NCBI GenBank assembly: GCA_020430865.1
Contig: JAGQIY010000333.1
Span: 1-8,465 of the forward strand
Origin: Myxococcales bacterium
GTDB taxonomy: Bacteria > Myxococcota > Polyangia > Polyangiales > Polyangiaceae
Length of the DNA stretch: 8,465 nucleotides
Reading direction: 5' to 3'
Under the pieces are notes generated by a model. It was not told where the DNA came from, ran no database searches, and was given only the letters and a program-made list of their open reading frames with translations. The first letter of the stretch is position 1, and each line of letters starts with the position of its first letter. The translations under genes were made by a program, and so were the position numbers. This document shows, in pieces, positions 1 to 5,900 of this stretch.

Positions 1-1
1 A

Positions 2-412
2 GAAGGCACCGGGGCGAGCCTGTCCACCCAGGACATGGGCGACACCTCGGGTCTGCGCCTCGGCTCCTACATCGGCTTCGGCGTTGGTGTCGTGGGGCTC
101 GCCGTGGGCACTCTGTTCCTGCTCAAGGCGGGGAGCACTCAGGACGACTCGGACGCGCTCTTCGACGACAACGGCTGTGAGCTGAAGATCCAGGGCGACC
201 CAGCCAAGTGTACCGAGTCCAACACCCTGAACGAGGACGCAGCGTCTCAGCGCACGCTCTCTGCCGTCTCCTACGCGGTTGGCGGCGCCGCTCTGGTGGC
301 AGGCGTCGTGATGTTCATCATGTCGAGCGGCGAGAAGAAGGCAGCTCGAAACGAGCCCCACGTCACGCCGTGGGTTGGCTTGAACTCGATGGGTCTGAGC
401 GGCAGCTTCTGA
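2..412 (+). CDS. C-terminal part of a two-helix membrane protein (PEGA/TPR-type myxobacterial family)
   Basis: The reading frame is open to the left edge of the window with no stop, so this is the 3' end of a longer gene; the ATG at 35 is probably internal. The visible 136 residues hold two hydrophobic segments, about residues 17-40 (GSYIGFGVGVVGLAVGTLFL) and 88-110 (AVSYAVGGAALVAGVVMFIM). They flank a polar, acidic loop with one cysteine pair that could form a disulfide. The C-terminus ends in a short Gly/Ser-rich tail (WVGLNSMGLSGSF). From memory, this arrangement (helix, roughly 45-residue loop with Cys, helix, short tail ending in a 'GxF' strand) is common at the C-termini of myxobacterial PEGA-domain or TPR proteins of unknown function. 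The N-terminal domain that would decide the function lies outside the window, so only the type of C-terminus is claimed. Confidence 0.72.
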   Translation, partial: EGTGASLSTQDMGDTSGLRLGSYIGFGVGVVGLAVGTLFLLKAGSTQDDSDALFDDNGCELKIQGDPAKCTESNTLNEDAASQRTLSAVSYAVGGAALVAGVVMFIMSSGEKKAARNEPHVTPWVGLNSMGLSGSF

Positions 413-443
413 GAGCGCGACCCGAGCGACTCGCGTTTCTGGC

Positions 444-470
444 GAGGCGCGCCGCGGGCTCGAGCGCCTC
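444..470 (+). terminator. Weak hairpin after the first gene
   Basis: GAGGCGC (444-450) and GCGCCTC (464-470) form a 7-bp stem around a 13-base loop, about 30 bases after the stop of the partial gene. No T-run follows, so it is at best a weak or Rho-assisted terminator and may be chance in GC-rich DNA. Confidence 0.25.
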
Positions 471-544
471 GATCGGCGCCGGGCCTCACTCATACCTGTA
501 TCCGCGAGGCAATCAGCGCTGCCTGTTCAGGTAGGCGCCGCGGG

Positions 545-550
545 TATGAT
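545..550 (+). promoter_or_regulatory. Possible -10 box for the large lipoprotein gene
   Basis: TATGAT at 545-550 matches five of six positions of the sigma-70 -10 consensus and stands out in GC-rich intergenic DNA. It lies 53 bases before the chosen ATG at 603. No good -35 box is seen at 15-18 bases spacing (the best is CCTGTT or TGTTCA), so the call is tentative. The rest of 413-602 shows no gene. Confidence 0.3.
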
Positions 551-602
551 GTAGGCAGCGCGCAACATTGGCGTGATTCAAGGACGCCTGTATCATTGTG
601 GA

Positions 603-3005
603 ATGATTGCACGCGTCCCGCGCACGGCCTTGCTGCTTTGGCTTTCAGTCTGTCTCGCCGCCTTGTTCTCCGCTTGCGGAGACAACGCCTCGGTCACCGA
701 GGGCAACGGCGGCTCGAGCTTCGGCGGCAACGCCGGGGACGCGGGCAGCGGTGGCACCAGTAACGGCGGTACAGAGAGCGGCGGCACCAGCAATGGTGGC
801 ACCCTGAACATCGACGGCGGCGGCTCGGGCGGGACGTCTCAGAGCCAAGGCTTCCAGGTCACGCCGACCGACCAGCAGGTGATTCAGGTTCCGTTCGGAA
901 CCAATGCGCCCACGGTCTCCTTCGACGCGACCTTCAACGGCTCGCCGGTGGCTGCTGGCTGGGCGGTGGATCGCGGCGACGTCGGCAGCGTGACGCTCGG
1001 CAGCGCCGAGACCGGCGTCTTCACACCGACGGGCAAGGTGGGTGGTCTGGTGAAGATCACCGCGGGGCTGAACGGTGAGACTCGCGAGCGCGAGGTGCTG
1101 GTCCAGCTCACCGGCGAACAGAACGGCGCCGATCCGAACAACCCGGATCAGGCTGGCCAGATCCCTGGCAACGTCGGCGAGCTGACCGAGGGCGGCGGCG
1201 TCGGCGGCGTCGGCGGCGACGGCCTGGGCGGCGCGGTGACGGACACCGGCATCCTCGACATCTTGAAGGCACCTTCCGGGGACGGCAGCGCCGAGGGACT
1301 CAAGTTCCTCTACCCCTACGACAACACGGTGTTTCCGCGAGGCATTCTCGCGCCGCTGATCTCCTGGGACTGGTCGGTCGGTGACGCCGACGCGATCCAA
1401 ATGGAGCTGAGCACTCAGAGTGGCTCCTTCAGCTGGACGGGCACCTTCGGGCGCCCCGCGATCCTGACTCAGACCGGCGGCAAGTTCATCCGCCACCCCA
1501 TCCCTCAAGACGTGTGGGCTGCGGCGACGAACACCGCAGGCGGCAACACGGATCGCCTGACGTTGAAGCTCACGGTGGCCAGCGGCGGTCAAGCCTACGG
1601 CCCCATCACGGAGACCTGGACCATCGCGCCGGCGCGGTTGTCGGGGATCATCTATTACAACTCGTACGGGACTCGCCTGGTGTCCAATCACCATGACGCG
1701 ATGGGCCCCGACAAAGACTTTGGCGCGGCGACACTTTCCATCCGCGTGGGAGACTCTGCTCCCGGGCTAGTCGCCGGAGCGGATGGCGGCGACGCGGAGT
1801 GCCGAGTGTGCCATTCCGTTGCGGCGAATGGCTCACGGCTGGTGACCCAGCACGGTGACAACAGTTCGATCAGCTCCGCCTACGATCTCACGCCAACGGG
1901 GGCGACGGAGACTCCAATGACGATTGGCGCGACTTTCCCGGGACTGTATCCCGACGGGAGTATGGCGCTGACCCCGAGTGGCCAGCTAGTACCGCTGCCG
2001 GCGGCAACGGCTCCCCTCGGCGTCTCGGGTTTGGCGTCGGTCGCCACCAACCTGGGGACGCCAGTGTTCTCCCCCAACGGCGAGCACATCGCTTTCAACC
2101 CGATGAATGGTTCGATAGGAACGCCAACGAAGAATATCGTCGCCATGGACTTCGACTTGGCGACGTTGGCATTCACGAACCCGCGTGAGGTCGCTGACCA
2201 CAGCGCTGAAGGCACTGACGCCAACATCAGAGCCGGATGGCCCGCGTTCATGCCGGACAGCGCAGGGATCGTCTACCATCACCAGACCAAAGTTGGCAGC
2301 GATGGGGCCGGCGGTGATTTGCACACTCGGCGTGGTGCAAAAGCTCAGATCTACTGGACCAACCTGGACGGCCCGACCAGCGTCACTCCGCTCGACAAGC
2401 TCAACGGTGTCGGGTACCTGCCGAAACTTTCGACTCCGGTGGTCATGGATTGCCGTGCGGATAATGATACGACGGTGGGTAGCATCGATCAGGACCACGG
2501 TGATGACGTCAACCTCAACTACGAGCCAACGGTGAACCCCATCCCCGGCGGCGGCTACGCCTGGGTCGTGTTCACCAGCCGCCGCATGTACGGCAACGTG
2601 GCGACGATTCCGCCCTTCTGCTCGGATCCGCGCGGAGTCGATCTGAAAGCCAACATCACCACCAAGAAGCTGTGGGTCGCAGCCGTCGACCTGAGCGCCG
2701 CACCAGGCACCGACGCGAGCCATCCGGCGTTCTACCTGCCAGGGCAGGAGCTCCTCGCGGGTAACTCGCGTGGCTTCTGGGTGCTCGACCCGTGTCGCTC
2801 CGATGGCTCGAGCTGCGAGTCCGGTGACCAGTGCTGCAACGGCTACTGCCAGCCGAACTCCAGCACGGGCGCCCTGGAGTGCTCCAACGAGCCGCCCGGA
2901 GGCTCCTGCTCCCAGGTGCAGGAGAAGTGCGAGACCGCGGCGGACTGCTGCGACAAGACCAACGAGTGCATCAACGGCTTCTGCGCTCAGGGTGGTCCGC
3001 GGTAG
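603..3005 (+). CDS. Large surface lipoprotein with a CxxCH motif, propeller-like repeats and a tandem Cys-knot C-terminus
   Basis: The protein is about 800 residues. The ATG at 603 is preferred over the in-frame GTG at 573 because it gives a compact signal peptide (MIARVPRTALLLWLSVCLAA) ending in lipobox FSAC, with lipidated Cys25; neither start has a good ribosome site. A Gly/Ser/Thr linker with repeated GGTSNGGT units follows (about 35-80), then a beta-rich, Ig-like segment (85-170) and a second Gly-rich stretch (about 190-210). CRVCH, a possible c-type haem site, lies at 400-404. Segments resembling PD40/TolB blades follow: FSPNGEHIAF at 489-498, and GWPAFMPDSAGIVYHH about 55 residues later. 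The last 70 residues hold 12 cysteines in two similar units. Similar CxxCH/TolB-like lipoproteins occur, from memory, in Polyangiales genomes without an assigned role. Electron transfer or surface binding would be guesses. The gene stands alone and ends in a strong terminator. Confidence 0.88.
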   Translation: MIARVPRTALLLWLSVCLAALFSACGDNASVTEGNGGSSFGGNAGDAGSGGTSNGGTESGGTSNGGTLNIDGGGSGGTSQSQGFQVTPTDQQVIQVPFGTNAPTVSFDATFNGSPVAAGWAVDRGDVGSVTLGSAETGVFTPTGKVGGLVKITAGLNGETREREVLVQLTGEQNGADPNNPDQAGQIPGNVGELTEGGGVGGVGGDGLGGAVTDTGILDILKAPSGDGSAEGLKFLYPYDNTVFPRGILAPLISWDWSVGDADAIQMELSTQSGSFSWTGTFGRPAILTQTGGKFIRHPIPQDVWAAATNTAGGNTDRLTLKLTVASGGQAYGPITETWTIAPARLSGIIYYNSYGTRLVSNHHDAMGPDKDFGAATLSIRVGDSAPGLVAGADGGDAECRVCHSVAANGSRLVTQHGDNSSISSAYDLTPTGATETPMTIGATFPGLYPDGSMALTPSGQLVPLPAATAPLGVSGLASVATNLGTPVFSPNGEHIAFNPMNGSIGTPTKNIVAMDFDLATLAFTNPREVADHSAEGTDANIRAGWPAFMPDSAGIVYHHQTKVGSDGAGGDLHTRRGAKAQIYWTNLDGPTSVTPLDKLNGVGYLPKLSTPVVMDCRADNDTTVGSIDQDHGDDVNLNYEPTVNPIPGGGYAWVVFTSRRMYGNVATIPPFCSDPRGVDLKANITTKKLWVAAVDLSAAPGTDASHPAFYLPGQELLAGNSRGFWVLDPCRSDGSSCESGDQCCNGYCQPNSSTGALECSNEPPGGSCSQVQEKCETAADCCDKTNECINGFCAQGGPR

Positions 3006-3030
3006 TCGTCGGTCGAGCGCCCGCGCGCGG

Positions 3031-3057
3031 ACGGCGCCCCACGCGGGGCGCCGTTTT
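3031..3057 (+). terminator. Rho-independent terminator of the large lipoprotein gene
   Basis: ACGGCGCCCC (3031-3040) and GGGGCGCCGT (3045-3054) are perfect reverse complements around a four-base loop, and the stem runs directly into a TTTT tract (3054-3057). It lies 26 bases after the stop codon. It separates this transcript from the next lipoprotein gene. Confidence 0.9.
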
Positions 3058-3133
3058 CCTTCGGGATCCTGCTGAGTTGGGGGTCGCGTCTGGCTTTTGA
3101 ATCCGCAGTGTCCTCGGCTCACCCAAGCTCTGC

Positions 3134-3682
3134 GTGACCTCGAGACTCCCTGCTTTGTTCTTCTTGTCCACCCTCGCGGCGTGCGCTGGCGCCACACCTC
3201 CCGAAGCCAGCACGGCCGAGACCAGCGCCGACACGCCGCCTGCCAGTCCAGAGTCTATCCCTGCGGAAGCGATGCAGCCACGAGAGGACGACGGCGCTCG
3301 AGACGTTGCGCCTCACCCCCAACCGGAGAAGCTGGACGCGGCGACGAAGAGCGATGTGAGCAGCCCCAAGGAGCCGCCGCCCTTGAAGGGCAGCGTGGCG
3401 CCCGTCGCGAGTCCGCCGCCGCAGTGCAGTCCCTCGGCGGTGAAGAGCAGCCTCGAGGCGCTGGTCAAGCGCTGCCTCGAGCAGGTTCCCGGAGTCTGCG
3501 GGAAGCTCAAGGTGAAGGCGGCTCACGACGCCGACGACGTATCGGTGTCGCTGGACGTCACCTCCCAGGACAACGTCGAGGCGTTCGTGAAGTGCGCGAC
3601 CGAGGGCATGCAGAGCGTGCGCTGGGAGTGCGCGGAGCCCGGCAAGGACATCGCGTTGCCGCTCGGCGAGTGCAAGCTGTAG
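3134..3682 (+). CDS. Small Cys-rich lipoprotein of unknown function
   Basis: The protein is 182 residues and starts at GTG 3134, the first start after an in-frame stop at 3098. The start is supported by the signal peptide VTSRLPALFFLSTLAAC (GTG read as Met), with lipobox LAAC and lipidated Cys17. No clear ribosome site precedes it. Residues 18-97 are a Pro/Ala/Glu/Ser-rich linker with little predicted fold. The folded part is about residues 98-182 and holds six cysteines (98, 114, 122, 154, 166, 180), enough for three disulfides in the periplasm or outside the cell. Its pattern (helix with Cys, then G-x-L-x-V strand, an Asp-rich turn, a second helix with V-x-C, then RW) loosely recalls the AgmX/PglI tail of the membrane protein at 5901-7799, but this is only suggestive. 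It converges on the kinase gene with a 43-base gap. No function can be assigned. Confidence 0.8.
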   Translation: MTSRLPALFFLSTLAACAGATPPEASTAETSADTPPASPESIPAEAMQPREDDGARDVAPHPQPEKLDAATKSDVSSPKEPPPLKGSVAPVASPPPQCSPSAVKSSLEALVKRCLEQVPGVCGKLKVKAAHDADDVSVSLDVTSQDNVEAFVKCATEGMQSVRWECAEPGKDIALPLGECKL

Positions 3683-3699
3683 CTCGCTGCAAGGCGGTG

Positions 3700-3743
3700 G
3701 ATGGAGGCGCCGGTGGACGGAGCCGCTAGGCGATGGAGGCGCC
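3700..3743. repeat. 12-bp direct repeat at the convergent gene ends
   Basis: GATGGAGGCGCC occurs at 3700-3711 and again at 3732-3743, a 32-base period. The second copy encodes the last residues of the kinase (the GASIA end, minus strand); the first lies just past its stop. This looks like a small local duplication of the kinase gene end. No terminator-like hairpin with a T-run was seen in the 43 bases between the two stop codons. Confidence 0.5.
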
Positions 3744-5744
3744 CGCAGGGCGCTCTTCCTGGGGGAGCAGCTGTCGCAGGCGCCAGGCTTGGGCGAAGAT
3801 CTTCCGCTCGGCTTCGGTGAGCGCCTTGGTGGCGCGCCCCACCAGGAAGCCGCTCGAGAGGATCTGCAGCGCCGAGGTGAAGAAGAGCATCGCCAGGGTC
3901 GCTTCCTCGGGGAAGTTGACCGCCTGAGGCAAGATCTTCATCGCGCCGTCCTCGAAGACGTACGGGTTCGGTATGACCCCGAACACGACGAGCGCCGTCG
4001 GTATCAGGAGCGCCAGCATCGCGGACATGGTGATGCCTCTTCGCGTGATGGCGTTCGCGCGGAGGCTGACCATCATCACCGCGGCGTTCACCGCCGCCGC
4101 GCCGGGCATCAGGATCAGCGGACCGAACACCGTCGACAGGCTGGCCACGGCGGCGAACGTCGTCGGCATGGTCCAGCGCATGTACTTCGGCACCACGTTG
4201 CCGGTCAGACCCATCCACATGGAAATGCCGATCTGCACCGTGAGGGTCGTGGCCATCAGCACCATCAGACCCCAGCTCTTGACTCCCATCAGGATCAGGA
4301 TCGGCGCGAGCAACGCCCAGGCCGCGTAGGCGACGGAGCTGGCGTTGGCCGCCTTGACGCGATCCTGGCGGTTCACCTCGAGCAGCTCCGCCTCGGCTTC
4401 CGGTGGGAGCTCGACGCTGGGATCCAGCAGCACCTTCATCAGCGTGTGCATGGCGCCTTCGTGGCTCGGGTCCAGCGCGAGCGCCGTGGATAGCTCGCGC
4501 ATGCCCTTCGCACGCTCGGCGGCGGCGTCGGGACCGCCTGCCGTCGCCTTCGCCAGAGCCAGCTGAGCGTTCAGGGTGTGGCGCTGCGCCTGCTCGATGC
4601 GCCGCTCGATGTCGCGCTCGCCGTCGAGGAAGCGCTCGATGGCGTCGTGCATGGCTCGCGCTGACTCGAAGCGCCTGTTCGGCTCGAGCTGCGTGGCCTT
4701 CTTGACGATCTCATCCAGTTCCGGGGGGATACTCAGGTGAGGGGAGCGCTCGCTGGGCGGTTGCTGAAAGCCCGCCACGGTGTTGACCAGCAGCGCCTGG
4801 GGCGTGGAGCCCTTGTGCAGCGGCTCGAGCGCGAGCAGCTCGAAGAGGATGCAGCCCAGGGCGTAGACGTCGGTGCGCTCGTCGATGGCGTCGATCTCGC
4901 CGCGCGCTTGCTCCGGCGCCATGAAGCCCGGCGTGCCGAGGATGGTGCCCGCCTGGGTTCCGCCGGGAGCGTCCTGCGCCTCGCCTGCGGGCGTCACGAT
5001 CTCGGCGGCGCCGCGGATCTTCGCGACGCCCCAGTCCAGCACGTTCACCTCACCGTAGTCGCCGAGCATGATGTTCGACGGCTTCAGGTCGCGATGCACG
5101 ACGCCGCGACTGTGCGCGAAGGCGACGGCGAGGCACACGCGGGAGAGCGCCGTGAGCAGCTGGCGGCGCGAGTACGCGTCCTCGATGGCGACGTCCCCGT
5201 TGCGGTGCCCTTCGATGATCTCCTCGAGGGTGAGCCCCTTCACGCGCTTCATGGTGAAGAACGGCTCGCCCTGGGCGTTGCGTCCAAGGTCGTAGACGGG
5301 CACCACGCTGGGGTGCTCCAGCTGACCCTGGACTCGAGCTTCCCTGAGGAAGCGAGAGCGAGCGTCGGAGTCGGTGCCGAAGCCGCTGTGCATGAGCTTC
5401 ACGGCGACGTCGCGGCCGATCAGCGAGTCGTGGCACAGCTTTACCTCGCCCATGCCTCCGGCGCCGAGGGTGCGCCGGGACTCGTAGCGGTCGCTGAAGG
5501 CCTGCTCCGGGAGGCTGTTGTCGCTGAGCTGAACCGTCTGGTTGCTGTTGCCCGAGTCAGCATCGGCGAGCATCGTCGGTTCCCGCTCCGAGGGGGCGTA
5601 CTGCGTCGGTTGGCTCGCGACGTCGACGCGCTCCGTCGCTCGATGCGTCTCGGGGTCGTGCCCTTCCGGTGCACGCCGCAGGGTCTGCAGCTCGTCGCTC
5701 AGCTCGGGTTTGGAGTCGCCCCGCTTCGTCATGGGCTGGAGCAT
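3726..5744 (-). CDS. Membrane-anchored Ser/Thr protein kinase (Hanks type) with polytopic C-terminus
   Basis: The protein is 672 residues. A polar N-terminal region (1-86) precedes a complete kinase domain (about 87-373): Gly-loop GAGGMGE at 94-100, ATP lysine K116 in VAVK, probable helix-C Glu135, catalytic HRDLKPSN at 217-224 with D219, and metal-binding DWG at 237-239 in place of DFG. GTPGFMAPE is at 270-278, after an activation loop lengthened by a Gly/Ala/Glu stretch (about 245-268). R218 of HRD marks it as an RD kinase, so activation by loop phosphorylation is likely. A charged helical linker (374-465) follows, then five or six hydrophobic segments (about 471-636) and a short cytoplasmic tail. 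There is no large extracellular sensor, so the signal may be sensed in the membrane. The start could be Met1 or Met5; neither has a strong ribosome site. It follows the FHA-protein gene on the same strand, 156 bases downstream. Substrates are unknown. Confidence 0.95.
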   Translation of the reverse strand: MLQPMTKRGDSKPELSDELQTLRRAPEGHDPETHRATERVDVASQPTQYAPSEREPTMLADADSGNSNQTVQLSDNSLPEQAFSDRYESRRTLGAGGMGEVKLCHDSLIGRDVAVKLMHSGFGTDSDARSRFLREARVQGQLEHPSVVPVYDLGRNAQGEPFFTMKRVKGLTLEEIIEGHRNGDVAIEDAYSRRQLLTALSRVCLAVAFAHSRGVVHRDLKPSNIMLGDYGEVNVLDWGVAKIRGAAEIVTPAGEAQDAPGGTQAGTILGTPGFMAPEQARGEIDAIDERTDVYALGCILFELLALEPLHKGSTPQALLVNTVAGFQQPPSERSPHLSIPPELDEIVKKATQLEPNRRFESARAMHDAIERFLDGERDIERRIEQAQRHTLNAQLALAKATAGGPDAAAERAKGMRELSTALALDPSHEGAMHTLMKVLLDPSVELPPEAEAELLEVNRQDRVKAANASSVAYAAWALLAPILILMGVKSWGLMVLMATTLTVQIGISMWMGLTGNVVPKYMRWTMPTTFAAVASLSTVFGPLILMPGAAAVNAAVMMVSLRANAITRRGITMSAMLALLIPTALVVFGVIPNPYVFEDGAMKILPQAVNFPEEATLAMLFFTSALQILSSGFLVGRATKALTEAERKIFAQAWRLRQLLPQEERPAGASIA

Positions 5745-5832
5745 AACGGTTCACGGCTGAGATCCGCAGCGCACCTGCCCAGTTGTTCGCAGTCGCCTTT
5801 CCAGCTGGTTTTGGGGGTGAGGACAAACGGGC

Positions 5833-5866
5833 AGCGCCGCGGTCCCTCGAGAGAAACCGCGGCGCT
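5833..5866 (-). terminator. Hairpin between the FHA-protein gene and the kinase gene
   Basis: AGCGCCGCGGT (5833-5843) and ACCGCGGCGCT (5856-5866) are perfect 11-bp arms around a 12-base loop. On the minus strand it begins 34 bases after the stop of the FHA-protein gene. Only a broken T-stretch (CGTTTGTCC) follows, so it could be an imperfect terminator, an mRNA-stabilising 3' hairpin, or an attenuator that lets some transcription run into the kinase. No convincing kinase promoter was seen in 5745-5832. Confidence 0.6.
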
Positions 5867-5900
5867 CGTCGCTGCGTACGCCGTTCAGCTCACCTACGTA

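Noticed and set aside
573..602. GTG at 573 as the start of the large lipoprotein
   Set aside because: It would add ten polar residues before the signal peptide; the ATG at 603 gives a normal-length lipoprotein signal. Neither has a good ribosome site, so some doubt remains.
720..840. GGC-rich repeats as a possible DNA-level repeat or regulatory array
   Set aside because: They are in frame and encode the Gly/Ser/Thr linker (GGTSNGGT units) common after lipidated cysteines, so the protein explains them.
645..1694. A 349-codon minus-strand frame opposite the lipoprotein's N-terminal half
   Set aside because: No motif or start signal, and it overlaps a gene with a clear signal peptide.
1986..3197. 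A 403-codon minus-strand frame opposite the large lipoprotein
   Set aside because: Arg/Ala-rich without a recognisable domain. It runs through the terminator hairpin at 3031-3057 and is explained by the plus-strand gene's codon bias.
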